Assembly (NCBI GenBank): GCA_051652245.1
Contig: JBOFTV010000041.1
Coordinates: 1-52,573, forward strand
Source of the DNA: BHER01 sp051652245
GTDB lineage: Bacteria > Bacillota_I > Bacilli_A > Culicoidibacterales > Culicoidibacteraceae
Direction of reading: 5' to 3'
DNA: 52,573 bases
Positions 1 to 8,603 of the stretch are shown in pieces (positions within the stretch are counted from its first letter, which is position 1; each line of letters starts with the position of its first letter). The translations under genes were made by a program, and so were the position numbers. The notes under the pieces were generated by a model. The model was not told the DNA's origin and did not search any database. It worked only from the letters and a program-made list of their open reading frames with translations.

Positions 1-2
1 TT

Positions 3-1710
3 GCGATCAAACTAGCAGAAGTAGCTAATGCAAATTATACAGAACGTGCTAATGCAAAAGCATACGCAATCACAGAGGCTGCCGTTGTAAGAAGTATAGC
101 CGTTACAGAAGTAAGCCCAGTTCGCCCAACAGCGGTAGGGCGCTATAATCTCACATTTAGCACACCATTAAACAAAACGGTGACGGTAGAAATGTTAGTC
201 GTAGCAAATGACTTCCAAAATGAGGAAGCAGAAGTCGTATATGCAAGTGACTTTGCCATTAAGTTATCAGCAGTTAAAGAAGCAGATTATAAGGAACTTG
301 CAAAAGCAAAGGGCTACACAATCTTAAATGGGACAACGATAACGGGGAATGTAGAAGTAGAAGTAGAAAATGATATTCGTCCAACAACAGTAGGAAGATA
401 TACGCTGACATTTAGAACACAAAAGGGGACAAGAGGAACAGCCGAAATGTTAGTAGTAGATAATTTCCCAGCAGAGGAAAGGGAAGAAATCTACGCAAAC
501 AGCTTTTCTATTAAGTTATCAACAGTAGCTAACGCAAACTACAAAGAGCTTGCCAATGCGAAAGCATACAAAATTTTTAATGGTTCAGTCGTGTCTGGGA
601 TAGATGTAAGCGTTGAAACAGATATTCGCCCAACAGAAACGGGCAGATACCAACTTACGTTCATAACAGCTAACAAAACAAAGAAGATGGTTGATATGGT
701 AGTTATAGCCGATGATTTTTTGGATGATAGAGCAGAAGCAATTTTTGCTAATGACTTTGATATTAATTTATCAGATATCCCAACTGCAAATTATGTTGTA
801 CTTGCGAAAGTGAAGGCTTATGTAATAATAAATGGAGCAATTACATCAGAAATTCCAGTCGAGGTAGAAAACAATATTCGTCCAACAGTAGAAGGAATAC
901 ACTCACTAACGTTTAAAACAGCAGAAAATACAAAAATAACAGTAAACATGACTGTAACGATGGATACTGAATCAGACAAAGGAAATGAAGTTGTTGAGGC
1001 CAATAGCTTCGCCCTAAAACTAGCAGAAGTAGGGAATGGAAACTATGTGGATCTAGCGAAAGTCAAAGCCTATATTCAACTAGACTCAGGGGTAAAAAAA
1101 GATATTGATGTAAGCATAGAAACGAATATTCGCCCAACAGCAGTAGGAAGATATAATTTGACATTTACAACAGCGAAAGGTACAAAGAAAGCAGTAACAA
1201 TGATTGTTGTAGATAACAATTTCCCGCCCGATGCAACAGAAGTTGTTTATGCAAATAACTTTGGGATAAGCTTATCAGAGGTAGCAACAGCAAATTATAA
1301 GGATTTGGCAGATGCTAAAGGCTACTTAATCGTAAATGCAAGGGAAGTAACAGAAGTAGCAGTTAGTGTGAAAACGGATATTCGACCAACACGCACAGGG
1401 GCATATCCTTTGACATTTATAACAGAAAAAGGAAAAGCAGTAACAGTTGAAATGCTAGTATTAGCAAATGATTTACCAATGAGAACAAAAGAAGTGATTC
1501 TTGCAAATAATTTTGTTGTCAAACAATCAGATGCAATCGCAGCAGATTATGTAGAACAGGCAGATGCAAGAGGATATAATATTGAAAATAGAAACAACAT
1601 CTATCGTGTAGTGGTAAAAGTAGATGGAGAAAAACCAACAATGCTTGGCTTACATGATGTAACATTTGTAACAGATAAAGCAACAAAAGCAACGAAGAAA
1701 GTTTTAATTA
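3..1710 (+). repeat. Tandem ~84-aa (about 250 bp) surface-protein modules
   Basis: Seven modules follow each other inside the surface-protein gene. The marker GATATTCGYCCAACA or AATATTCGYCCAACA recurs at about 372, 621, 883, 1125 and 1377, a spacing of 242-262 bp. Copies differ at many positions, so this is an old protein-level repeat rather than a recent DNA duplication. Each module reads as two parts: an acidic segment with a D/N-Y-x-x-L-A-x-A-K-A-Y core, then a beta-rich part with G-R-Y-x-L-T-F resembling bacterial Ig-like folds. Confidence 0.9.
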
Positions 1711-2432
1711 CAAATGAAAATCCAATTAATAATGAAGCACTTGTTGCGTACGATTCAACAACAACACTAGAACAATTACCAAGACTTGACTTAGTAGAGA
1801 GTGCAAAAGCAAAAGGATATGATATTTCAAACCTCGAAAATATCGTTGAAATTCCAGTAACCTTTGTTGGAACAAGACCAACAAAGGCAGATATTCATGA
1901 ATTAAGGTTTGAAACAAGCAAAGGAGCGTTTGCAGTAGTAAATCTAATAGCAATACAAGCAAATGCATCATCGTTTGAAATCACGGGAAATGATGTAATA
2001 TTGGAGTTAAAAGAAGTTCGAGACTTTCAACAGCAAAATAAATTAGAAGGATATATCATTGAAAGAACAGCAGCAAAAGCCATATACTACAATGGTATAG
2101 AAGAAGTAAACATTCCAGTAAATATTCCAGTTGAGCAGCTGACAAAATTGGATGCAATTGGAGAGCATGAAATTCAGGTTGTCGCAACAATTCAAGGAAC
2201 ATTAAGTACATATAGTGTTGGGCAAAGCACGGAAACACTAGCAACACAGAAAACATTAACAATAAAGGTATCTGTGATTCCAGACAAAGAGTTATCAAAA
2301 ACAAATCCGGACCTGCCAACAACAGGGCAAAAGATAGCAGAAATGCTGATACTAGGTGCACTGCTGATTCTGGCATCGATCATAATGCTTATTTTACTTG
2401 TTTTAAAACGAAAAAAAGTAAATCAAGCATAA
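3..2432 (+). CDS. LPXTG-anchored repeat surface protein, 3' part only
   Basis: The reading frame is open from the left edge and already inside a repeat, so this is the C-terminal 809 residues of a larger protein. A GTG at 180 is only an internal valine codon. Seen: about seven copies of an ~84-residue module, each starting near A-N-D/S-F-x-I-K-L-S and carrying D-I-R-P-T-x-x-G-R-Y-x-L-T-F and M-L-V-V; then a degenerate copy, a divergent last module, the sorting signal LPTTG (nt 2313-2327), a hydrophobic helix and a KRKK tail. Known: sortase cuts LPXTG between T and G and links the protein to the wall. The modules probably form an Ig-like stalk holding an N-terminal head outside the window. A terminator follows. 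The intact paralog lies at 38065. No catalytic motif is visible; an adhesive role is inferred. Confidence 0.93.
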   Translation, partial: AIKLAEVANANYTERANAKAYAITEAAVVRSIAVTEVSPVRPTAVGRYNLTFSTPLNKTVTVEMLVVANDFQNEEAEVVYASDFAIKLSAVKEADYKELAKAKGYTILNGTTITGNVEVEVENDIRPTTVGRYTLTFRTQKGTRGTAEMLVVDNFPAEEREEIYANSFSIKLSTVANANYKELANAKAYKIFNGSVVSGIDVSVETDIRPTETGRYQLTFITANKTKKMVDMVVIADDFLDDRAEAIFANDFDINLSDIPTANYVVLAKVKAYVIINGAITSEIPVEVENNIRPTVEGIHSLTFKTAENTKITVNMTVTMDTESDKGNEVVEANSFALKLAEVGNGNYVDLAKVKAYIQLDSGVKKDIDVSIETNIRPTAVGRYNLTFTTAKGTKKAVTMIVVDNNFPPDATEVVYANNFGISLSEVATANYKDLADAKGYLIVNAREVTEVAVSVKTDIRPTRTGAYPLTFITEKGKAVTVEMLVLANDLPMRTKEVILANNFVVKQSDAIAADYVEQADARGYNIENRNNIYRVVVKVDGEKPTMLGLHDVTFVTDKATKATKKVLITNENPINNEALVAYDSTTTLEQLPRLDLVESAKAKGYDISNLENIVEIPVTFVGTRPTKADIHELRFETSKGAFAVVNLIAIQANASSFEITGNDVILELKEVRDFQQQNKLEGYIIERTAAKAIYYNGIEEVNIPVNIPVEQLTKLDAIGEHEIQVVATIQGTLSTYSVGQSTETLATQKTLTIKVSVIPDKELSKTNPDLPTTGQKIAEMLILGALLILASIIMLILLVLKRKKVNQA

Positions 2433-2440
2433 AAAGTAAG

Positions 2441-2475
2441 AGAGGAAAGCTTATGAGCATTCCTCTTCTTTTTTT
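2441..2475 (+). terminator. Rho-independent terminator of the left surface-protein gene
   Basis: Stem AGAGGAA/TTCCTCT with an inner GC pair around loop TTATGA, followed by a T-rich run, nine bases past the stop codon. Confidence 0.75.
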
Positions 2476-2526
2476 GTGGTATAATTAATGGGGAGCATAG
2501 TTGATTAAAGGAGAATAAGAAAGAGA

Positions 2527-2991
2527 ATAAAGCTAGACGTAATAATAACAGATAGTGAAACAATAATAATTCCTAGCAGTGGAAGTGGAACAATTACAAT
2601 TCACAAAAATAGCAAATTGATTCCTTCGGGGCAAAAAATACGCCATCTATTAGAGAATAACAAGCTAATAGAAATCTTAACAACAGCAACAGCAACAAGA
2701 AAATGTGATAAAATAATTAGCATAGAAATCCCAACAGATATTGAATTATCTCGTGTTGGAAAACTATTTGGTGAAGACGTAGTAAAAAAAGGGGGAACAA
2801 AAATGGGGCGAAAACTGCGCCAAGATAATGAAGATGCTCTAAATAGTTTTGAAACAACAGCAGATATCAGGCTAAAAAGTGTGAATGAAGTTGGTTTGTT
2901 TCTCTATTTTGGTTGTCTGAATAGTTGGCTTAAATTAAAAGATAGCAGCGGAAAAACAATTGACGAGTGGACGAGAGTGGAGACAAGGTGA
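2527..2991 (+). CDS. Unknown small protein without a canonical start codon
   Basis: I do not recognise this family. The frame is open from 2509 to the TGA ending at 2991. A good ribosome site AAAGGAG (2507-2513) precedes it, but no ATG, GTG or TTG lies within reach; the candidate initiators are ATA codons at 2515 and, better spaced, 2527. The first canonical start is TTG at 2617, which has no ribosome site. A TGG-TATAAT extended -10 at 2477-2485 suggests the locus once had its own promoter. The product (~154 residues from 2527) has no signal peptide or membrane helix. It contains a T-A-T-A-T-R-K segment and a basic K-K-G-G-T-K-M-G-R-K-L patch. Either it uses a rare ATA start or its start codon was mutated. 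It lies directly after the surface-protein terminator. Confidence 0.4.
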   Translation: MKLDVIITDSETIIIPSSGSGTITIHKNSKLIPSGQKIRHLLENNKLIEILTTATATRKCDKIISIEIPTDIELSRVGKLFGEDVVKKGGTKMGRKLRQDNEDALNSFETTADIRLKSVNEVGLFLYFGCLNSWLKLKDSSGKTIDEWTRVETR

Positions 2992-3444
2992 CATGAAGTC
3001 AGGATCGGGGAAAATAGCCTGTTTAAGGCTCTTTTAATCCAGTAGACTAAATAAATCTATGCAACTATGCTAGGGGCTCTTAAATAGCCGTTTATACCCT
3101 AAAAATGAAGGGAGACCTAATGCTTAAAAAGTGCAAATCAGCACAAAAATAGCCAAAAGGATGTAATTAGTCGAAATAACTTTACAACTAATTTTTCACT
3201 GTGTATAATGTTTATAATATATGGTTTTAAGCTTGAGTGATTTTACGCCAAGTTAGTAACATATATATAGGATGGTATTGAATAATTTTGCTACTATTCA
3301 AAAAGCAACGTTTTTTTTAAAAATAAAGAGGATATTAGTTAAAACATCCAACAAAATGAAAATAAAACGGTAGTCAAAAATAGAAAGAAAAGTTACAATT
3401 AGCTCATTTTGAATTAAAGTAACTAAAATGAAGGAGGAAAATGA
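2992..3444 (+). other. Gene-free leader region upstream of oppB
   Basis: No ORF of note on either strand. It holds a weak hairpin (AGCCT/AGGCT at about 3027-3041) followed by CTTTT, a second GC-rich pairing segment near 3071-3100 (GGCT/AGCC inside AGGG/CCCT), and the opp promoter at 3181-3209. The transcript would have a leader of about 225 nt before oppB, long enough for a regulatory structure, though I recognise no riboswitch family. Confidence 0.5.
3181..3209 (+). promoter_or_regulatory. sigma-A type promoter for the opp operon
   Basis: TTTACA (3181-3186), 17-bp spacer, TATAAT (3204-3209). It is the best -35/-10 pair upstream of oppB and sits about 235 bp before the start codon. Confidence 0.7.
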
Positions 3445-4374
3445 ATGTTGAAGTATGTCTTGAAAAGACTTGTAAACAGTATTCTTGTAATTTTTATCTC
3501 GGTAACAGCAGTATTTTTTGTCATTAGATTAGTGCCATCAAATATTGTAGACCCAAAGTTACCACTTGAAACACAAAAAGAAATTGAGGCAGCATATGGT
3601 CTAGATAAGCCTGTACTCGAGCAATATCAAATATATTTGGGTGGCGTAATCCAAGGAGATTTTGGGCAATCAATTAAAGTCCAGAAAAATATTCCAGTAG
3701 GAAAAATAATTGCTGACAAAGCAAAAGTATCAATCCAAATAGGTGTGTTTGCTGTCCTACTATCAATTATTGTTGGTGGACTACTAGGTGTAGCAGCAGC
3801 AGTAAAGCGTGGAAAAATACTTGACCACTCAGTAACGTTTATTACGGTTCTAGGTATTTCGATTCCTTCAATTGTCGTTTCTATTTTACTACAGTATGCG
3901 TTTACGGTAAAATTAGGAATTCTCCCAGCAATTTATAGTGCGGGTAATTTCATATCTATTTTGGCGCCAATCTTGGCTTTATCATTTTGGCCAACAGCAA
4001 TGATTGCCAAGTATATTAGAAATGAGCTAATTGATGTATTAAATTCAGAGTATATTTTGCTTGCAGAGGCGAAAGGTGTTAAAAAGAGTAATATTCTCTT
4101 TAAGCATGGTATCAGAAATGCAATGATCCCAGCAATTACAGTGGTTGGACCATTATTTGTTAGTGTCATTACAGGAAGTCTGGTTGTTGAACGTGTTTTT
4201 GCAATACCTGGTCTAGGTGGATTAATGACTGATTCAATAAATGTCACTGATTATCCAATTATTCAAGGATTAACATTTCTGTTTGCATCATTATTTACAC
4301 TGACATATTTAACAATTGACGTCCTATATGGCCTTATTGATCCACGAATTCGTCTGTCAGGAGGTAAGAAATAA
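3445..4374 (+). CDS. oppB: Oligopeptide ABC importer permease OppB
   Basis: One of two membrane subunits of a peptide importer (Opp/Dpp, binding-protein-dependent permease family). The 309 residues have the family's usual length, an N-terminal helix, a long extracytoplasmic loop and five more helices. The EAA coupling loop, which docks on the ATPases, is seen as L-L-A-E-A-K-G-V at about residues 203-210. ATG 3445 is set by AAGGAGG at 3431-3437, 7 nt away. It overlaps oppC by one base (TAATG), indicating translational coupling. Opp systems import short peptides for nutrition and sometimes for pheromone sensing; the substrate cannot be read from the permease. No oppA lies beside it. Confidence 0.93.
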   Translation: MLKYVLKRLVNSILVIFISVTAVFFVIRLVPSNIVDPKLPLETQKEIEAAYGLDKPVLEQYQIYLGGVIQGDFGQSIKVQKNIPVGKIIADKAKVSIQIGVFAVLLSIIVGGLLGVAAAVKRGKILDHSVTFITVLGISIPSIVVSILLQYAFTVKLGILPAIYSAGNFISILAPILALSFWPTAMIAKYIRNELIDVLNSEYILLAEAKGVKKSNILFKHGIRNAMIPAITVVGPLFVSVITGSLVVERVFAIPGLGGLMTDSINVTDYPIIQGLTFLFASLFTLTYLTIDVLYGLIDPRIRLSGGKK

Positions 4375-5390
4375 TGGAACAAAGATTAAAATCAGATTAT
4401 TTAAATAAAGAGCTATTTGAATTTGCTACAGACTTTGGTAAAGATAGTGATGAAATCACATCTAAAAGTGTAAGTTTTTGGAAGGGATCAGCAACAAGGT
4501 TATTTAAACAAAAAATTACAGTAATTAGCTTGCTTTGTATCGTCTTAATTATTCTTGGAGCAATTTTTATTCCCTTAGGGAAAGAAACACTCGCATTTGT
4601 CCAAGATCCTCGAATTCAAAACCTCCCACCAAAAATTCCATGGCTAGCAAATTTAGGCATTTTTGATGGTTTTAGAGGGAGCGTTGATCAGTATGCTAAA
4701 GTTGGAGTAGAGCGGTTTTACTTCTTTGGCACTGATGATTTAGGTCGTGATATTTTCTTGCGGTTATGGGTTGGAATGAGAACTTCACTTCTAATGGCGT
4801 TGATTGTTACAACAATAGAACTTATTATTGGCTCAATTATTGGCTCAATTTCTGGTTATGTTGGTGGAACAGTTGATATCATTATTCAAAGAATCATCGA
4901 AGTGTGTGTTAATATACCAACACTTATTATCGTTCTAATTTTAACACTTGCCCTCAAAGCAAGTTTTACCACATTAGTTATCGCCCTAAGTCTGTTTGGC
5001 TGGATTGGATTTTCGCGACTTGTTCGCGCGCAAATCCTCAAATATAAAGAACTTGAATTTGTCTTAGCGGCTAAAACGTTAGGTGCTAAACCATTTAGAA
5101 TTATGTTTCAACACCTACTACCAAATATTTTAAGTACTTTTGTTGTAGCATTAACACTTTCTTTTCCCGGAGTAATATTAGCGGAAGCTTACTACACTCT
5201 TTTAGCGGTAGGATTACCAACAACTGATATTTCACTAGGGCAACTCATTGTTGAAAATGTCGGCAAGCTAAGTACATACGCATCACAATTAATTATTCCA
5301 ACGGTATTTATGGCAATTATTTCATTATCATTTAACTTATTTGGCAATGGATTACGTGATGCACTTGATCCAAAAATGAAAGATCGCTAA
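4374..5390 (+). CDS. oppC: Oligopeptide ABC importer permease OppC
   Basis: Second membrane subunit, 338 residues. The extended cytoplasmic N-terminus before the first helix and the large loop between helices 1 and 2 are typical of OppC. The segment F-G-T-D-D-L-G-R-D-I-F is the family signature (usually GTDxLGRD). The EAA loop appears as L-A-A-K-T-L-G-A. The start overlaps the oppB stop. OppB and OppC form the transmembrane pore energised by OppD and OppF, encoded next. Confidence 0.94.
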   Translation: MEQRLKSDYLNKELFEFATDFGKDSDEITSKSVSFWKGSATRLFKQKITVISLLCIVLIILGAIFIPLGKETLAFVQDPRIQNLPPKIPWLANLGIFDGFRGSVDQYAKVGVERFYFFGTDDLGRDIFLRLWVGMRTSLLMALIVTTIELIIGSIIGSISGYVGGTVDIIIQRIIEVCVNIPTLIIVLILTLALKASFTTLVIALSLFGWIGFSRLVRAQILKYKELEFVLAAKTLGAKPFRIMFQHLLPNILSTFVVALTLSFPGVILAEAYYTLLAVGLPTTDISLGQLIVENVGKLSTYASQLIIPTVFMAIISLSFNLFGNGLRDALDPKMKDR

Positions 5391-5428
5391 GGTTAACACA
5401 ATAAAATAAATGAAATGAGAGAGTGAAT

Positions 5429-6520
5429 ATGAGTAAAATATTAGACGTCAAAGATTTGACAATTGAATTCAAAACAGAATCTGGTATTGTACAAGCTATT
5501 CGTGGAGTGGATTTTTACCTAAATGAGGGTGAAACACTAGCGATTGTAGGAGAATCTGGTTCAGGTAAATCGGTGGTTACAAGAGCAGTTATGGGAATTT
5601 TAGCTGCCAATGGAGAAATCACGAATGGCCATGTTGAATATACATACAAAGACGGTAAAACCGTAAATGTATCATCAATGTCACAAGCCGAATTAACGAA
5701 AATTCGTGGTGGTGAAATTGCCATGATTTTTCAAGATCCACTTACTGCTTTAAATCCAGTTATTACAATTGGAAAACAAATTTGTGAGGCAATTCTCCTG
5801 CACCAAAAAGGCGAAAATGGTGGACAAGTTAGTAAAGGTGAAGCCAAGCACCGTGCAATTGAATTATTAAATTTAGTAGGGATAACAGATGCTGAAAATA
5901 GATATAAACAATATCCACATCAATTTTCAGGTGGGATGAGGCAAAGAATTGTTATTGCAATTGCGCTAGGTTGTCAGCCACGCGTTTTGATTGCGGATGA
6001 GCCAACAACAGCATTGGATGTAACAATTCAAGCACAGATTTTAGAATTAATCAAAGATATCCAGCAGAAAATCAATTTTGCCGTAATTTTTATCACACAT
6101 GATTTAGGGGTAGTAGCAAATGTTGCAGACCGTGTCAATGTTATGTATGCAGGAAAAATTATTGAAAAAGGAACCGCTGAAGATGTCTTTTACAACCCTA
6201 GGCACCCATACACATGGGGGCTGCTTGCATCAATGCCAGATATAAACAGTAAAAATGCTGAATTATTTGCAATCCCAGGAACGCCTCCAAGCTTGCTAAC
6301 TCCTCCTAAAGGAGATGCGTTTGCAACAAGGAATAAATGGGCTCTGAACATTGATTTCGAACAACAGCCACCATTTTATCAAGTGAGCCAAACGCATTTT
6401 GTGGCAACTTGGTTACTGGACAAGCAGGCACCAGAAGTTGAGATACCAGATATTGTTAAGCAGCGAGTTACTCAGCATATAAATGCCGAAGAATTAATCA
6501 TAGATGGGGAGGATGACTAA
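5429..6520 (+). CDS. oppD: Oligopeptide importer ATPase OppD
   Basis: ATP-binding subunit, 363 residues from ATG 5429; a GTG two codons upstream (5423) is the alternative. Walker A GESGSGKS is at residues 41-48, the ABC signature FSGGMRQR near 166, Walker B LIADEPT follows, and the H-loop is in FITHD. The C-terminal oligopeptide-transporter extension starts at R-H-P-Y-T-W-G. It lacks the cysteine cluster many OppD proteins carry there and has G-D-A-F-A-T-R-N instead, as I recall from lactococcal-type OppD. It stands 38 bp after oppC. OppD and OppF pair to hydrolyse ATP. Confidence 0.94.
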   Translation: MSKILDVKDLTIEFKTESGIVQAIRGVDFYLNEGETLAIVGESGSGKSVVTRAVMGILAANGEITNGHVEYTYKDGKTVNVSSMSQAELTKIRGGEIAMIFQDPLTALNPVITIGKQICEAILLHQKGENGGQVSKGEAKHRAIELLNLVGITDAENRYKQYPHQFSGGMRQRIVIAIALGCQPRVLIADEPTTALDVTIQAQILELIKDIQQKINFAVIFITHDLGVVANVADRVNVMYAGKIIEKGTAEDVFYNPRHPYTWGLLASMPDINSKNAELFAIPGTPPSLLTPPKGDAFATRNKWALNIDFEQQPPFYQVSQTHFVATWLLDKQAPEVEIPDIVKQRVTQHINAEELIIDGEDD

Positions 6521-6521
6521 T

Positions 6522-7436
6522 ATGAGCAAAGAAGTAGTGTTAAGCGTCCGCAATTTAAAACAATATTTTAAAATTTCTAAAAAAATAACGGTGAAAGCTG
6601 TTGATGACATAAGTTTTGACATTTATCGTGGTGAAACATTTGGTCTAGTAGGAGAGTCGGGAAGTGGAAAATCAACAACAGGACGCTCAATTATCAGACT
6701 TTACAAGCCCACAAATGGTGAAATCGATTTTCTTGGTAAAAATATTTCAGGAAAACTATCAAGTCAGCAAAAAAGTTTTGTTGCTAGGAATATGCAAATG
6801 ATTTTCCAAGATCCAATGGCATCACTTAATCCACGAATGAAAGTATCAGATATCATTGCTGAAGGTCTACGGATTCATAAGCTTTGTACAAAGGAAGAAG
6901 AAGCGACAAAAGTAATTGAAATTCTTGAAACGGTAGGTCTTAACAAAGACCACGCTAACCGCTTCCCCCACGAATTTTCTGGAGGGCAGAGACAGCGGAT
7001 TGGAATTGCGCGCGCATTGATTATGGATCCTGAATTTATCATCGCTGACGAGGCGATTTCGGCACTCGATGTATCAATTCAGGCACAGGTTGTAAATCTC
7101 CTTAAAAAGCTTCAAATTGAGCGGAATTTAACATACCTATTTATTGCCCACGATTTATCAATGGTCAAATACATAAGCGACAGGATAGCAGTTATGCATC
7201 ATGGGAAAATTTTAGAATTAGCAGATGCCGAAGAACTATATGCTAACCCTTTACATCCGTATACAAAATCACTATTATCGGCAATTCCCTTACCAAATCC
7301 AGATTATGAAAAGAAAAGAAGAAGACTCATCTACGACCCCCAAATGCACAACTACGAACAAAACAAACCCACATGGACTGAGCATACACCGGGTCATTTC
7401 GTGCTACTAAATAGCGAAGAAATAGAGAACTTATAA
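6522..7436 (+). CDS. oppF: Oligopeptide importer ATPase OppF
   Basis: Second ATPase of the importer, 304 residues from ATG 6522. An ATG at 6504 is in frame but lies in the ribosome site GGGGAGG and inside oppD, so the later start is preferred. Walker A GESGSGKS is at residues 44-51, signature FSGGQRQR, Walker B FIIADEAISALD, with the oligopeptide C-terminal motif L-H-P-Y-T-K-S. It is one base downstream of the oppD stop and is the last gene of the operon; a strong terminator follows. Confidence 0.94.
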   Translation: MSKEVVLSVRNLKQYFKISKKITVKAVDDISFDIYRGETFGLVGESGSGKSTTGRSIIRLYKPTNGEIDFLGKNISGKLSSQQKSFVARNMQMIFQDPMASLNPRMKVSDIIAEGLRIHKLCTKEEEATKVIEILETVGLNKDHANRFPHEFSGGQRQRIGIARALIMDPEFIIADEAISALDVSIQAQVVNLLKKLQIERNLTYLFIAHDLSMVKYISDRIAVMHHGKILELADAEELYANPLHPYTKSLLSAIPLPNPDYEKKRRRLIYDPQMHNYEQNKPTWTEHTPGHFVLLNSEEIENL

Positions 7437-7446
7437 AAATAATAGA

Positions 7447-7479
7447 CCGGTCTTTTATTGAAAAAAGACCGGCTTTTTC
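7447..7479 (+). terminator. Terminator of the opp operon
   Basis: CCGGTCTTTT and AAAAGACCGG arms around a short AT loop, followed by CTTTTTC, about 10 bp past the oppF stop. Confidence 0.85.
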
Positions 7480-7551
7480 TATGAGGGAAACTAAAATATC
7501 CGCTGCAAGAAGAGCACTATAAATAATGGTTCTTTGTCAACTTAGTGGAAC

Positions 7552-7575
7552 GTTAACTTCTAAACAGAAGTTAAC
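7552..7575. repeat. Perfect 10-bp inverted repeat with 4-base loop
   Basis: Arms GTTAACTTCT and AGAAGTTAAC flank AAAC. There is no T-run and no adjacent intact gene; it sits just before the decayed surface-protein gene. It could be an operator or a relic hairpin of the lost upstream region. Confidence 0.5.
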
Positions 7576-7604
7576 AATTTAATTAAATCAGTTGCCCTTG
7601 CTAG

Positions 7605-8290
7605 ATTTTTGAATCAAAAAGCCCTGTTCTTGGACTGTTTGATAGTTCTACTAATTCGTTGAATGAAACCATAATTACGATGTTAGCAGCGGAGGATAAT
7701 CATAGTTTGGAAGCAGTTGTAGTTGATTCTTCGGAACTGAAAAACATGATTAAATTAACTAGTGTAGCATCTGGTTATGATGAACTATTTCCAGATTATC
7801 AAACAAAAATAACTGCTATTGTAATGAAAAATGATGCTTTAACGGTCAAAAGAAACCAAGTGTTAGAATTTGTAATTGACAAAAACTATGAAACTAATGG
7901 AATAACCGAAATCACATATGAAACTAACCAAGGAAAAAAAGGTTGAGGTGGTATAATATAATGGACTAAGAAATAGAAAATAAAATTTCTCAGGTTAATG
8001 CTTCAAAATCAATTTATGTTGGATAAATTTCAAATCAATCAGTTGTTGCAGGTGAAATGAAGGCGATTAAGAGATCATTTGATAACTTTCCATATAACTA
8101 CAGTTGTGCTACATCATTAGGAATTGTAAATCCAGATATATTGTTTCTAGGTTGACTGTCTGTTAACTCGTAAACGATAAAGTCAGGGCAAGCAAAGCAA
8201 GCTGTACCAGTCGAAATAACTGGTCCGGATGAAGTATCCAGAGGTAAAAGGGCTATTAGAATAAAAAACAGAGGCCAGAGTGGGTAGCTA
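7605..8290 (+). pseudogene. Decayed surface-protein gene related to the giant at 38 kb
   Basis: The first part (frame open to the stop at 7944-7946; a TTG at 7659 gives 95 codons) ends in V-L-E-F-V-I-D-K-N-Y-E-T and T-N-Q-G-K-K-G, matching V-V-E-Y-Q-I-D-P-N-Y-E-T and T-N-K-G-R-K-G of the 38065 protein. After a shift to another frame, 7982-8287 reads with stops at 8024, 8153 and 8285. It contains S-L-G-I-V-N-P-D-I and I-T-G-P-x-x-V-S-R-G, matching N-I-G-I-V-N-P-T-I and I-I-G-P-x-x-T-S-K-G in the same order. This is therefore a broken head region of a third family member, with no ribosome site, signal peptide or anchor left. The best hit is my by-eye alignment, so its exact ends are approximate. 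Confidence 0.75.
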
Positions 8291-8417
8291 TTTTCTTGAA
8301 ACGCTAACATCGAAGTAAAGGATACATTAAAATTAAAAAAGCTTGCAATCCCCTATACCAAAAAATGGATGATTTATAGGGATGAAAATCTCAAGCACAT
8401 CGAGAAGACCGCAACTG

Positions 8418-8447
8418 CTTAAAAAAGGCAAAGATGTCTTTTTTAAG
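8418..8447. terminator. Terminator-like hairpin after the surface-protein relic
   Basis: CTTAAAAAAG and CTTTTTTAAG arms with CA/TG next to the loop. The symmetrical A and T runs would let it act on either strand. It may be the surviving terminator of the lost gene. Confidence 0.5.
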
Positions 8448-8506
8448 TAAATGAGTAAAAAATATAGTAGAAAAACCGTAAAATGGCTAAAATCAATACT
8501 AAAACA

Positions 8507-8535
8507 GTGACAAAACAGCCAAATTAATGTATGAT
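8507..8535 (+). promoter_or_regulatory. Promoter for the membrane coiled-coil gene
   Basis: GTGACA (8507-8512), 17-bp spacer, TATGAT (8530-8535), about 70 bp upstream of the start. Confidence 0.5.
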
Positions 8536-8603
8536 TCTACTATATGCAATAATAAGCTACCAACCAAAAGCAAGGTAACTTTAATAATAATTAAGGAGAT
8601 AAT

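Noticed and set aside
3..2300. Regular ~250-bp spacing of a short motif as a CRISPR-like array
   Set aside because: Spacing is far too long and the sequence is continuous coding DNA; the repeats are protein modules.
818..2383. Several minus-strand ORFs opposite the left adhesin gene
   Set aside because: Shadow frames caused by the biased codon use of the repeat protein; no ribosome sites.
3060..3110. GC-richer folded segment as a tRNA or riboswitch
   Set aside because: No cloverleaf, T-loop or CCA end and no recognisable riboswitch core.
7659..7946. A 95-codon intact gene
   Set aside because: No ribosome site, and the similarity to the adhesin continues past its stop in another frame; treated as part of a pseudogene.
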